Below the pieces are notes generated by a model. That model saw only the letters and a list, made by a program, of their open reading frames with translations, was not told the DNA's origin and did not search any database. Positions 20,287 to 29,491 of a stretch of 64,000 nt of DNA are shown here, piece by piece. The stretch's first letter is position 1; each line of letters begins with the position of its first letter. Both the position numbers and the translations under genes were made by a program. Source of the stretch: Microbulbifer yueqingensis (GTDB taxonomy: Bacteria > Pseudomonadota > Gammaproteobacteria > Pseudomonadales > Cellvibrionaceae). The DNA is taken from positions 1 through 64,000 of the forward strand of contig NZ_FNFH01000005.1 in the NCBI RefSeq assembly GCF_900100355.1, written 5' to 3'.

Positions 20287-22146
20287 TCAGGAATCAGACG
20301 CCTGCGGGGGAAAGGGCGCGGCGGGAGCAATTCCGAAGCCCTGGGCGTAATCGACCCCCATCTGCTGCAGTTTTGCCATAAGTTCCGGGGTCTCCACGTA
20401 TTCTGCAATCGTGCTGATGCCCATCCGCTTGGCCAGGTGATCGATGGTGCTTACCATGGCGCTGTCGATCTCGTCTTCGAGCATGTTGCGCACGAAGCTG
20501 CCATCGATCTTGAGGTAGTCCACCGGCAACTGTCGCAGGTACGCGAGCGAAGAGGCGCCCTGGCCAAAGTCGTCGAGAGCGAAACTGCAGCCAGCCGCCC
20601 GCAACCTGTGAATAAAGATCAGGGCGCGCTGGAGATTATTGATGGCACTGGTCTCGGTAATTTCAAATTGCACGAGCGACGGCGCCACCCCCGCGTCAGC
20701 CAGTTCGGCCAGCACGTAATCGGCAAATGACTCATCGCCGAGGCTGAGCCCGGAAATATTGACGGCGTAACTCGCCGCCTCTTTGCCGGCAGCCTGCTCA
20801 CTTGCCATTTGCCGGAATACGCGGCGGATCACCCAGCGGTCCACCTCCTCGATCAAACCGTAGCGCTCGGCCGCCGGCAGGAACATGCCCGGGGGTATCA
20901 CATCGCCATCGCGCCCGCGCATCCGCACCAGCACCTCGTAGTGATGCACGGCCTGCTCACCCGCGAGGCTGACCACCGGCTGTCGGTGCAACAACAGGCG
21001 GTCGTCCCTTAAAGCCGCGTGGATTTCCTGTACCCAGATGGTTTGCCGGCGCTTTTCGAGCACCTTGCGCGAATCGCTGAAAAGTTTCACCCGATTGCGC
21101 CCCTGGTCACGGGCCGCCGAACAGGCGTCGTTGGCTGAAGCGAGCAATTCGCTGGCAGAGGACGCGTGGCTGTCGACGGTGACCGCGCCGATGGACAGGG
21201 CCACCCGGCTGTCGCTGCCCTCCCACTGGAAAGAGAATCCCTTCACCGCCTCGCGCAACCGCAGCACGACCCGGCGAGCCTCCTCGATGGAGCAGTCTCG
21301 CAGGAGGATGGCGAATTCATCGCTTCCCACCCGCGCAAACAGGTCCCCACCGGACAGGCAACGACCCAGCAATTCCACCAGCTGCACCAGCAACTGGTCG
21401 CCGGCGCGGTAACCGAGGGTGTCGTTTACCACCTTGAACTGGTAGACATCCAGGTAGAGCAGTACATGATGGTGACGCTTGTCCAGGCAGCGGGAAAGGG
21501 TCGCCTGCAATTCAGATTCAAACAGCTGGCGGTTGGGAAGGCGGGTCAGTGCATCGTGGGTATTCTGCCAGCTGAGTCGCGACGAGATCCGGCGCGCGGC
21601 CGACGTGTCGCGAAGGATGATGACGTAACTCTCCACCGCTGGGCCGTCCTGCACCGCGCCGACCCGCACACTGACAGGCGCCGGGGCCTCGCTGCCGCCG
21701 GGACGCTGCAGGTACGCGGTCAGCTCCAGGGCGCCGGCAGGGTCCCGGCCGGGGGTTGCCGACAGGAGCGGCGGAAGCCGCTCGCCGCGACCATTCCAGA
21801 GCGGAAGTTGCTCATCCAGTGGCTGGCCGGGGACCAACCCCGAAGGATCGCCGGTCAGCTCGCCCACCAGTGGATTGCAGTAGGTAATACGGCCCGCCCC
21901 ATCAGTGATCAACACCCCGTCTGCGACCTCTCCCAGCGCCCTCTCCGCTGCCGACAGGCTGAAACTGGAGCCAGGCGCGAACGGGTCTTCCACCAGGGGC
22001 AAGGCCCCCAGGTCGGTCACGGATTTGCGGTCGAAATCACTCAAAGCTACGGGCTCATTTTCATGTCCGGCTTCCCTGTGCAACAGGCCGAGCCTGCGGC
22101 CGCCTCGGTCAGAGGTTGGCGCGCAAGAATGCCTTGAGTTTTTCAT
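20287..22146 (-). CDS. PAS-GGDEF-EAL cyclic-di-GMP protein
   Basis: A PAS domain (about 65-190), a GGDEF domain (about 195-360) and an EAL domain (about 375-610). The GGDEF motif reads GSDEF and no RxxD inhibitory site precedes it. The EAL motif reads EVLVR, but DDFGQGASS, FEITET and the downstream AEYVE are intact, so phosphodiesterase activity is likely while cyclase activity is uncertain. The start is unsure: ATG 22146 overlaps the end of the YajG gene, and TTG 22083 inside the frame is an alternative. No transmembrane segment. Confidence 0.88.
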   Translation of the reverse strand: MKNSRHSCAPTSDRGGRRLGLLHREAGHENEPVALSDFDRKSVTDLGALPLVEDPFAPGSSFSLSAAERALGEVADGVLITDGAGRITYCNPLVGELTGDPSGLVPGQPLDEQLPLWNGRGERLPPLLSATPGRDPAGALELTAYLQRPGGSEAPAPVSVRVGAVQDGPAVESYVIILRDTSAARRISSRLSWQNTHDALTRLPNRQLFESELQATLSRCLDKRHHHVLLYLDVYQFKVVNDTLGYRAGDQLLVQLVELLGRCLSGGDLFARVGSDEFAILLRDCSIEEARRVVLRLREAVKGFSFQWEGSDSRVALSIGAVTVDSHASSASELLASANDACSAARDQGRNRVKLFSDSRKVLEKRRQTIWVQEIHAALRDDRLLLHRQPVVSLAGEQAVHHYEVLVRMRGRDGDVIPPGMFLPAAERYGLIEEVDRWVIRRVFRQMASEQAAGKEAASYAVNISGLSLGDESFADYVLAELADAGVAPSLVQFEITETSAINNLQRALIFIHRLRAAGCSFALDDFGQGASSLAYLRQLPVDYLKIDGSFVRNMLEDEIDSAMVSTIDHLAKRMGISTIAEYVETPELMAKLQQMGVDYAQGFGIAPAAPFPPQASDS

Positions 22147-22678
22147 CCTCGAAGGCCCGCTGCAAGGTCGCGCTGAGAAGGCCATTGATACGGCCCTCGA
22201 CCTCCTCCTTGGCCGGCTTGATCAGGTTGCGGTCCTTGCCACTGGAACGATAGTTGCCATAGTAAGTCGCCCCACCGATTGTCACCGCCAACTGCACCTC
22301 GGCAGAGGAGTCCACCTTACTGGTCAGCAGCTTGTTCGGGCTGGTGTATTTCAGGCTGGTGAGACTGGCCACCACCTGTACATCGGCACCGCTGAAGACC
22401 GGCTCGAAGGACCAGGCGCGGAAACCCTCCTTAACGGTGTCTGCGAGCGCGTCTTCGACATTGTTAGCCAGCTGCACCTGGGACTGGTCGGCATAGATGC
22501 CACCCAGCGAACCCAGTCCGCCGCCCGGGAGCTTGTTCTGTCCCTGCACGCTGACGGTAAAGCCGGTGCCAAACGCCTCCGGTGCCACCTCGACCTGGGG
22601 GCGCACCTGTACCTGTACGGGACTATGGGCACAGGCGACCAGGGTGACGGCCAGCAGACTGATCAATAGTTTTTTCAT
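22109..22678 (-). CDS. YajG family lipoprotein
   Basis: Outer-membrane lipoprotein family of unknown role. ATG 22678 with GGAGG eight bases upstream gives 189 residues. The signal peptide ends with lipobox LVAC (Cys about 16). The body matches the YajG pattern: a nonsense-free beta/alpha domain with NNVEDALADTVKEGF and the closing AFEDEKLKAFLRANL. It follows PCuAC in the same direction and precedes the GGDEF/EAL gene, so all three may be on one transcript. Confidence 0.82.
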   Translation of the reverse strand: MKKLLISLLAVTLVACAHSPVQVQVRPQVEVAPEAFGTGFTVSVQGQNKLPGGGLGSLGGIYADQSQVQLANNVEDALADTVKEGFRAWSFEPVFSGADVQVVASLTSLKYTSPNKLLTSKVDSSAEVQLAVTIGGATYYGNYRSSGKDRNLIKPAKEEVEGRINGLLSATLQRAFEDEKLKAFLRANL

Positions 22679-22739
22679 CGATACCTCCGGTTTTGTGAAT
22701 ATTTTGCCTTTGGCGCAACGGAATCCGGGCCCGGCAGGG

Positions 22740-23201
22740 TCAGCCGTGGTCGTGGTGAACGCCATCAGTGATTGCCCGTACCGGCAGCCCCACTTCAAGC
22801 ACCTCTCCGTCAGCGAAATACAGCCGAAGTTGGACTTTCCTTCCCGCCCGCAGTTCAGCCCCGCTCAGCATCAGGTGGATACCCCCGGGGGCCATGGTGA
22901 TCTCGCCTCCCGGTGGCAGTTCCAGCGCCGCCAGGGGCCTCATACGACTGATTCCCCCCTCGGTAACCGTACTGTGTATCTGCACCCGCGCGCCTCCGTG
23001 CAGGGGTAGCTCTAACCGCTGCAGGCTACGGGCGCTGTTGCCGGTGTTGCGCAATGTCAGGTAGGCCGCGGACATGCTGGCGCCCGGTAGCGTCTCGCGC
23101 GCGTACCCCTCGACATCCAGTCCGGCCGACGCCAGGGCAGGCACGGACATCGCAGCCAGCAGCAGGCCGCGCAGTGCTGTTTTCACGAAGCCACCTCTCA
23201 T
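22740..23201 (-). CDS. Copper chaperone PCu(A)C
   Basis: Periplasmic copper(I) carrier that helps load the CuA site of cytochrome oxidase. 153 residues with a signal peptide ending near ALASAG. The metal pattern H-x(n)-M ... H-x-M is present as IHSTVTEGGISRMRP and GGIHLML. The histidine-rich tail HHDHG may add metal affinity. It starts four bases after the preceding lipoprotein stop, so they are coupled. Confidence 0.9.
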   Translation of the reverse strand: MRGGFVKTALRGLLLAAMSVPALASAGLDVEGYARETLPGASMSAAYLTLRNTGNSARSLQRLELPLHGGARVQIHSTVTEGGISRMRPLAALELPPGGEITMAPGGIHLMLSGAELRAGRKVQLRLYFADGEVLEVGLPVRAITDGVHHDHG

Positions 23202-23205
23202 GCCC

Positions 23206-23976
23206 TCAGTTCCCCATGGCGCCGGTCAGAATTACCTGGGGAGCTCCCCCCAGCCTGATATCCCCGCGCACCCGATAGCCGGGGACCGCCTCGCGCAGCT
23301 GCTGGTAGATCCAGCGCCCCTCTGCATCCTGGCGCGCCACGATAATGATGCGCTGGTTCTCGCTGCGAATACGCCGGGCCAGCTCCTGTAGCTGGCTTAC
23401 CAGCTCGGGGGACTTCGCGGACAATGCCGCCGGGGACAGCGCAATGGTCTCTCCCTCAGGCAGGCCGGCGCTGGCCTGCCGGCGCTCCCGGGCCAGCTGC
23501 GCGCGCACTTCTGCCACCAGGGGGTTATCCGGTGCCAGCTCATCGGCCCGGCGCAGGTAAGTAGTCACTTCGCCGAAGGACCGCCGCCGCAGGGCATCCC
23601 GTGCCCGCTCCACGAATTCGATCACAATAGTCTGGATACCGCTCGCGGCGCGGCGGTTGTCCGGGTCCAGCTGGCGCACCCGCAGGTAATAGTCATAGGC
23701 GCTGGCACCGGCAGGCTGGGTGAGAAACCCCTGCCTCTGGGCGGCATCGGCCCGGGCGAGGAAGAACTCGACATTCCGCTGGCGGATCTCCTCCGGCGTT
23801 GGGCCGGCCGGCTTTGCGGCCTCGGGCAGCGGCACCGCCCTCGCCGGCGGGACCGCGGGCGTGGATACACAACCAGCCAGCCAGCTGGCGAGAAGACTCA
23901 CACCCAATAAGCGAATCCCTCTTGACCTCGACAAGCCGATCTCCCTCTGTGTCTTTTTTGTACCGTTTTTTTGCAC
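23206..23976 (-). CDS. Putative lipoprotein with helical repeats
   Basis: 256 residues of unrecognised family. Lipobox LAGC near residue 36 follows a basic N region and hydrophobic run. The middle (about 65-165) consists of helix pairs like tetratricopeptide repeats, for example YDYYLRVRQLDPDNRRA and YLRRADELAPDNPLV. The end (from about 205) looks like an alpha/beta domain. First gene of the set with PCuAC, YajG and probably the GGDEF/EAL protein; its own promoter lies at 23987-24016. Confidence 0.65.
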   Translation of the reverse strand: MQKNGTKKTQREIGLSRSRGIRLLGVSLLASWLAGCVSTPAVPPARAVPLPEAAKPAGPTPEEIRQRNVEFFLARADAAQRQGFLTQPAGASAYDYYLRVRQLDPDNRRAASGIQTIVIEFVERARDALRRRSFGEVTTYLRRADELAPDNPLVAEVRAQLARERRQASAGLPEGETIALSPAALSAKSPELVSQLQELARRIRSENQRIIIVARQDAEGRWIYQQLREAVPGYRVRGDIRLGGAPQVILTGAMGN

Positions 23977-23986
23977 CGCAGTGACC

Positions 23987-24016
23987 GTTATACTGCTTCC
24001 GCCGGCGGTTCCGCAA
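23987..24016 (-). promoter_or_regulatory. Promoter for the lipoprotein-PCuAC-YajG set
   Basis: Minus strand: -35 TTGCGG (24011-24016), 18-base spacer, -10 TATAAC (23987-23992), ten bases upstream of the ATG at 23976. The short distance would leave almost no leader, so this is moderate evidence only. Confidence 0.4.
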
Positions 24017-24075
24017 CGAACCGGAACCGGCCCGCCCGGTCAGATTAATGCTGACTGTAACCAATGTGAACTGTG

Positions 24076-25857
24076 ATGACTGTGATGACCAACGGGTTCC
24101 CCAAAAATTTCCTCAACCTTGTGATGCTGGTCGCCCTGCTGGTGACAGCTGGTGCAGCGAATGCCCAGACTTCACAGTCACCTTTTGCCGGTCCCGCCCC
24201 GGGCGCCAGCCTGGACAGTGAGTTCCTGCCCGTGGACGAGGCTTACCGGCAGGACTTCCTGTTCGGCAGCTCCGACGCCAGCATCATTTTCCAGATCGCG
24301 CCCGGCTACTACCTCTACCGTGACAAGCTGGCGCTCTACCGTGTCGAGGGAGAAGAGCGCAGCGAACTGCCGCTCGACCTTACCGACGGCGAGGTGATCT
24401 GGGACGACTATTTCGAGAAGGAGACCGAGGTCTATCGCCAGCAGCTGGAGATTCCGCTTCCGCAGGCGAGCGGCACCGCACGCATCGAGCTGCATTACCA
24501 GGGATGCGCAGATGCCGGCCTCTGCTACCCGCCTCAGACCCGCGTGTTCGACGTGGATTATGGCAGCGGATCGGTAGTACCGGTAAACAACACAAGCTTT
24601 TCGCCCCCCGCCGGGCCAGCGGCGGACGGCGACGACTCCGGGATCTCGCTCGGATTCGCGCTGCTGGCGGCGTTCATCGGCGGGATGATCCTCAACCTCA
24701 TGCCCTGCGTTTTCCCGGTCCTGTCGATCAAGCTGCTGGCGATCGGGGAGGCAGCGCATGCCCCCTCGCAGCGTCATGCCCACGGCTGGGCATACAGTGC
24801 GGGCGTCATCGCCAGTTTCGTCGGCATTGCGGCGCTGATGCTGGCGCTGCGGGCCGGCGGCGAAGCGATTGGCTGGGGCTTCCAGTTGCAGTCACCGGTA
24901 CTGGTAGCAGCCCTCGTCTACCTGTTCTTTGCCATGGGCCTCAGCCTTTCAGGGGTCACCGAGTTTGGCACCCGGCTTATGGGGCTCGGCCACAGCCTCG
25001 GCGACAACCAGAACCTGCGCGGTTCCGTCGCCACCGGTGCGCTGGCCACTGTAGTGGCCAGCCCGTGCACCGCGCCGCTCATGGGATCTGCCCTGGGCTT
25101 CGCCGTGACCCAGCCCGCCGCTGTGGCACTGTCGGTATTTGGCGCCCTGGGCGCCGGGATGGCCGCCCCCTTCCTGGCGCTCACCTACGCTCCCAGGCTG
25201 GCCAGGCTCCTGCCACCGCCCGGGCCCTGGATGGACAAATTCAAGCAGCTGCTGGCCTTCCCCATGTACCTGACCGCGGTCTGGCTGCTGTGGGTACTTG
25301 GGCGCCAGAGTGGCAGCGACGGCGTGGCACTGGTACTCGCCGGCGCGGTGGCAATCGCTTTTGCCCTCTGGCTTTGGCCGCGCCCCCAGTGGCAGTGGGG
25401 CAAGGGCAGCGTGGCACTGGCAGCGGCTGCCCTCGCGATCGCGCTGCTGCCGCGCCTGGATACCGTAACAGCCACCACCACCAAGTCCGGTTATTGGCAG
25501 ACCTATTCGGCGGAGCTGCTCGAGAGCGCCCGCGCCCAGGGCAAGCCGGTACTGGCCAACATGACGGCGGCGTGGTGCATCACCTGCCTCGCCAACGAAA
25601 AAGTAGTACTCTCCAGCGATGACATCAGTCGCGCCATCGAGGACCTGGGGGTCGTTGCGCTGAAGGGGGACTGGACCAACCAGGATCCCCAGATCAGCGC
25701 ACTGCTCGCCCGCTATGGCCGCACCAGCGTGCCCCTCTACCTCATCTACCCCGCCGACGGCGGCGAGGCCCGCATCCTGCCCCAGGTTCTCACCCGGCAG
25801 GGTGTGCTCGAGGCACTCAACACCGCCGCGGGCGTCGCCCCCACCAATCAGTCATGA
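24076..25857 (+). CDS. dsbD: Thiol:disulfide interchange protein DsbD
   Basis: Inner-membrane reductant conduit that passes electrons from cytoplasmic thioredoxin to periplasmic DsbC and cytochrome maturation proteins. Signal peptide to about residue 28. The N-terminal domain has Cys144 and Cys150 (GCADAGLCYPP). The membrane domain contains LMPCVFPVLSIKLL and SPCTAPLMG with the paired cysteines. The C-terminal thioredoxin domain has WCITC (Cys501, Cys504). All three redox pairs are intact. Several adjacent starts exist (GTG 24073, ATG 24076, ATG 24085). Confidence 0.95.
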   Translation: MTVMTNGFPKNFLNLVMLVALLVTAGAANAQTSQSPFAGPAPGASLDSEFLPVDEAYRQDFLFGSSDASIIFQIAPGYYLYRDKLALYRVEGEERSELPLDLTDGEVIWDDYFEKETEVYRQQLEIPLPQASGTARIELHYQGCADAGLCYPPQTRVFDVDYGSGSVVPVNNTSFSPPAGPAADGDDSGISLGFALLAAFIGGMILNLMPCVFPVLSIKLLAIGEAAHAPSQRHAHGWAYSAGVIASFVGIAALMLALRAGGEAIGWGFQLQSPVLVAALVYLFFAMGLSLSGVTEFGTRLMGLGHSLGDNQNLRGSVATGALATVVASPCTAPLMGSALGFAVTQPAAVALSVFGALGAGMAAPFLALTYAPRLARLLPPPGPWMDKFKQLLAFPMYLTAVWLLWVLGRQSGSDGVALVLAGAVAIAFALWLWPRPQWQWGKGSVALAAAALAIALLPRLDTVTATTTKSGYWQTYSAELLESARAQGKPVLANMTAAWCITCLANEKVVLSSDDISRAIEDLGVVALKGDWTNQDPQISALLARYGRTSVPLYLIYPADGGEARILPQVLTRQGVLEALNTAAGVAPTNQS

Positions 25858-26113
25858 CCGCCCGGTCTCTATGGCCATAGAGACCGGGAATCCCGCCACT
25901 CACACGCCTTTCCAAGCTGATTTACCGGTAAATTTCGGCGATCTGCACCCAACGTCAATAAACTGTGGCCCAGAGCATGGACAGAGGGTCATTTTTATTG
26001 CACACTCGCCGCGAATATGGGCAATCGGTGCGAAAACGTGACGTTTGCCGGCAAGTTAGCCAATTTTCGCTATTGTTTTGTGACCGTTTCACGCTTTTTC
26101 TTCAGGACAGGCT

Positions 26114-26548
26114 ATGGCACACCTCCTTCTGTTGCACGGACCCAACCTCAACCTGCTGGGCACGCGGGAACCGGCGGTTTACGGGGCGACCACCCTGGAG
26201 GAGATCGACCGCGCGGCGCGCGAGCAGTGTGCGGCTGCCGGCCATCAACTGGAGACATTGCAAAGCAATAGCGAAGCGGAGCTGATCGAGCGGATTCACG
26301 CCGCGGGCCGCCAGGGCGTCGCCTGCATCGTTTTCAATCCCGCCGCTTTCACCCATACCAGCGTGGCCCTCCGCGACGCGCTGGCGGCAGTGGGCATCCC
26401 CTTCATCGAGGTGCACCTGTCAAATGTTCACGCGCGAGAAGAATTCCGCCGCCTCTCATATTTTTCCGACCTGGCCCGGGGAGTCATCTGTGGCTTCGGC
26501 CCGAAGAGCTACACCCTGGCGCTGGAGGCGGCGCTGCAAGACCTTTAA
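26114..26548 (+). CDS. aroQ: Type II 3-dehydroquinate dehydratase
   Basis: Third step of the shikimate pathway; a dodecameric cytoplasmic enzyme. 144 residues, the family length. Motifs: [20 protein letters not shown] with the catalytic tyrosine, [17 protein letters not shown], and [15 protein letters not shown] with the conserved histidine. It heads the aroQ-accB-accC block, 47 bases upstream of accB. Confidence 0.97.
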   Translation: MAHLLLLHGPNLNLLGTREPAVYGATTLEEIDRAAREQCAAAGHQLETLQSNSEAELIERIHAAGRQGVACIVFNPAAFTHTSVALRDALAAVGIPFIEVHLSNVHAREEFRRLSYFSDLARGVICGFGPKSYTLALEAALQDL

Positions 26549-26595
26549 CCGACCAGACAACTCTTTCACCCACGACTGCGAGTGAGAACAGAACT

Positions 26596-27063
26596 ATGGA
26601 TATCCGCAAGATAAAAAAACTGATTGAGCTGCTAGAGGAATCCGATATCGGCGAGCTCGAAATCAAGGAAGGCGAGGAATCGGTGCGCATCAGCCGCGGT
26701 GTCAGCGGCCCTGTGCATGCAGCACAGCCTATGCCCGCACCGGTGGCCGCAGCGCCCGCCGCCCCGGCACCGGCTCAGGTGCCGACTTCCAGTGCGGAGG
26801 AGCCCGAGGAAGCCGTACCGGCGCTGACTGGCCACGCCATCAAGTCGCCGATGGTAGGCACCTACTACGCAGCCTCCAGCCCCGGCGCCGAGCCGTTCGT
26901 TAAAGTTGGCCAGCAGGTCAAGGTGGGCGATGTGGTCTGCATTATCGAAGCGATGAAAATGATGAACCAGATCGAGGCGGACAAGGCCGGCACCATCGAG
27001 AGCATCCTGGTTGAGGACGGCCAGCCGGTAGAGTTCGACCAGCCGCTCGTCACCATCGTCTGA
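26596..27063 (+). CDS. accB: Biotin carboxyl carrier protein of acetyl-CoA carboxylase
   Basis: Carries biotin between the biotin carboxylase AccC and the carboxyltransferase in fatty-acid synthesis. 155 residues: an N-terminal helix region, a flexible Pro/Ala linker (about 48-70) and a biotinyl domain with Lys121 in IEAMKMMN. Fifteen bases separate it from accC. Confidence 0.97.
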   Translation: MDIRKIKKLIELLEESDIGELEIKEGEESVRISRGVSGPVHAAQPMPAPVAAAPAAPAPAQVPTSSAEEPEEAVPALTGHAIKSPMVGTYYAASSPGAEPFVKVGQQVKVGDVVCIIEAMKMMNQIEADKAGTIESILVEDGQPVEFDQPLVTIV

Positions 27064-27078
27064 CCGGGATAAGCCAGC

Positions 27079-28419
27079 ATGTTTGATAAAGTACTGATTG
27101 CCAACCGGGGGGAGATCGCGCTGCGCATCCTGCGCGCGTGCAAGGAAATGGGCATTTCCACCGTTGCCGTTCACTCCCAGGTGGACCGCGACCTCAAGCA
27201 CGTGCGCCTGGCTGACGAGGCAGTGTGCATCGGCCCCAACCCCTCGCCGCAAAGCTACCTGAATATCCCCGCGATCGTCTCGGCCATGGAAATTACCGAC
27301 GCTGTGGCGGTACACCCTGGCTACGGCTTCCTGGCTGAGAATGCGGATTTCGCCGAACAGGTGCAGAAGAGCGGCTTCACCTTTATTGGCCCGGACCCGG
27401 ACGTGATCCGCCTGATGGGCGACAAGGTATCCGCGATCGCGGCCATGAAGAAAGCCGGGGTTCCCACGGTCCCGGGCTCCAACGGCCCGCTGCCGGAGAA
27501 CGGGGAGCGCTGCCTGGAGATTGCCCGCGAGGTCGGCTACCCCGTGATCATCAAGGCAGCTGCCGGCGGCGGCGGTCGCGGCATGCGCGTTGTGCATACC
27601 GAAGCGGCCCTGCTGAACGCGATTTCGGTAACCAAGTCCGAGGCTGGCGCCGCTTTCGGTGACAGCACGGTGTACATGGAAAAATTCCTGCAGAACCCGC
27701 GCCACGTGGAAATCCAGGTGATGTCCGACGGCCAGGGCAACGCCATTCACCTGGGCGACCGCGATTGCTCACTGCAGCGCCGCCACCAGAAGGTTCTGGA
27801 GGAAGCTCCGGCGCCGGGCATTCCCGATGATGTGCGCCGCGATGTGCAGCAATCCTGCGTCCAGGCGTGCATCGACATCGGTTACCGTGGTGCGGGCACC
27901 TTCGAATTCCTCTACGAGGACGAACGCTTCTATTTCATCGAGATGAACACTCGCATCCAGGTAGAGCACCCGGTCACCGAGATGGTCACCGGCATCGACC
28001 TGATCAAGGAGCAGATCCGGGTCTGCGCCGGAGAGAAGCTGTCCATCCGCCAGGAGGACGTGGTAATCCGCGGGCACGCTTTCGAGTGCCGTATCAACGC
28101 CGAGGATCCCAGGACCTTCTTCCCCTGCCCCGGCAAGGTGAACAATTTCCACACCCCCGGCGGACTCGGCGTGCGGGTGGACTCGCACCTCTACTCGGGC
28201 TACACGGTGCCGGCCAACTACGACTCCATGATCGCCAAGGTCATCACCCACGCTGAGGACCGCGAGTCAGCGCTGGCGCGTATGCGTGTTGCCCTGTCTG
28301 AGCTGATCGTCGACGGCATCAAGACCAATATCCCCCTGCAGGAGGACCTGGTGCGCGACGGCGCCTTCGCCGCTGGCGGGGTAAATATTCACTATCTTGA
28401 GAAGAAGCTCGGCCTGTAA
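27079..28419 (+). CDS. accC: Biotin carboxylase subunit of acetyl-CoA carboxylase
   Basis: ATP-dependent carboxylation of AccB-bound biotin. 446 residues. N-terminal [15 protein letters not shown], the glycine-rich ATP-grasp loop [13 protein letters not shown] (about 155-168), and the catalytic region [18 protein letters not shown] with the conserved arginine. The order accB-accC is the universal one in gammaproteobacteria. Confidence 0.98.
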   Translation: MFDKVLIANRGEIALRILRACKEMGISTVAVHSQVDRDLKHVRLADEAVCIGPNPSPQSYLNIPAIVSAMEITDAVAVHPGYGFLAENADFAEQVQKSGFTFIGPDPDVIRLMGDKVSAIAAMKKAGVPTVPGSNGPLPENGERCLEIAREVGYPVIIKAAAGGGGRGMRVVHTEAALLNAISVTKSEAGAAFGDSTVYMEKFLQNPRHVEIQVMSDGQGNAIHLGDRDCSLQRRHQKVLEEAPAPGIPDDVRRDVQQSCVQACIDIGYRGAGTFEFLYEDERFYFIEMNTRIQVEHPVTEMVTGIDLIKEQIRVCAGEKLSIRQEDVVIRGHAFECRINAEDPRTFFPCPGKVNNFHTPGGLGVRVDSHLYSGYTVPANYDSMIAKVITHAEDRESALARMRVALSELIVDGIKTNIPLQEDLVRDGAFAAGGVNIHYLEKKLGL

Positions 28420-28425
28420 GCCGGA

Positions 28426-28450
28426 CTCGCGGGGCCCCTGGCCCCGCGAG
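28426..28450 (+). terminator. Strong stem-loop after accC
   Basis: An 11-base perfect stem (28426-28436 with 28440-28450) and a three-base loop, starting seven bases past the accC stop. No T-run follows, so it may be a Rho-linked pause or 3' protector rather than a textbook intrinsic terminator. Confidence 0.5.
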
Positions 28451-28518
28451 CCTTGCCGGCAATCCGGCCGGTTCGCCCCTACACTTTATCCTCCCCAACC
28501 AACACCCACCGGAAGACT

Positions 28519-29400
28519 ATGCCCTGGCTCCAACTCCGCGTAGACACCAGCCGCGATCAGGCTGAACAGATAGAGGATGCCCTGCTGTTCGCGGGTGCGG
28601 TCTCGGTCACCCTGCAGGACAATGCCGACCAGCCGATCCTGGAGCCCGGCCTGGGCGAAGTCCCCCTGTGGGATGAGACCCGCGTTACAGGGCTCTTCGA
28701 TGCCGAGGTGGACACGGGCGTGGCGGAGGCGAAAGCGGCTTCGAGTCTCGGCGAGCCCCTGCCCAACGCGCGCTGGGAACAGCTGGAGGACAAGGACTGG
28801 GAGCGGGAGTGGATGGCCCACTACAGCCCTATCCAGTGCGGTGACAACCTGTGGATCTGTCCCAGCTGGTGCGAACCCCCTGCGCCACAGGCAGTCAACC
28901 TGATGCTCGATCCCGGCCTGGCTTTCGGCACGGGCACCCACCCCACCACCTTCCTCTGCCTGCAGTGGCTCGCCCGCGAGCAACTCGAAGGCACCACGGT
29001 GGTCGACTTCGGCTGCGGCTCCGGGATTCTCGGCATCGCCGCCCTGCTGCTGGGCGCGGCCAGTGCCCGGGGGACCGATATCGACCCGCAGGCACTGCGG
29101 GCCAGCCGCGACAATGCCATCCGCAACGGGCTGGAGCCGGAGCGCTTCCCTGTTTACCTGCCGCAGAAGATGCCGCGCGAGCCCGCAGACCTGGTGCTGG
29201 CCAATATCCTCGCCGGTCCCCTGGTGGAGCTGGCACCCGAACTGGTTGAGCTGACGCGCGTTGGGGGTCGGCTGTGCCTGTCAGGCATCCTCGCCTCCCA
29301 GGCGGAGAAGGTCCGCGAGGCCTACAGCGCCTGGGTGGAATTCGAGCCGGACGGCCGGCGTGAGGAGTGGGTGCGCCTCAGCGGCACCCGCGTACGCTAG
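28519..29400 (+). CDS. prmA: Ribosomal protein L11 methyltransferase
   Basis: Trimethylates ribosomal protein L11 with S-adenosylmethionine. ATG 28519 follows GGAAG and gives 293 residues, the family length; the frame opens 22 codons earlier without support. The N-terminal L11-binding domain (about 1-70) precedes the Rossmann domain with VVDFGCGSGILGIAALLLG and DPGLAFGTGTHPTT. The DLVLANILAGPL motif is intact. Confidence 0.97.
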   Translation: MPWLQLRVDTSRDQAEQIEDALLFAGAVSVTLQDNADQPILEPGLGEVPLWDETRVTGLFDAEVDTGVAEAKAASSLGEPLPNARWEQLEDKDWEREWMAHYSPIQCGDNLWICPSWCEPPAPQAVNLMLDPGLAFGTGTHPTTFLCLQWLAREQLEGTTVVDFGCGSGILGIAALLLGAASARGTDIDPQALRASRDNAIRNGLEPERFPVYLPQKMPREPADLVLANILAGPLVELAPELVELTRVGGRLCLSGILASQAEKVREAYSAWVEFEPDGRREEWVRLSGTRVR

Positions 29401-29491
29401 CAAGCGCCCGCTTACCGGCGGTTACACGGCCTTGCTACGGAAGTCGCCCCGCGCCTAAACTTGGCGACCGAATAATTTCTGCCAGAGTCGA

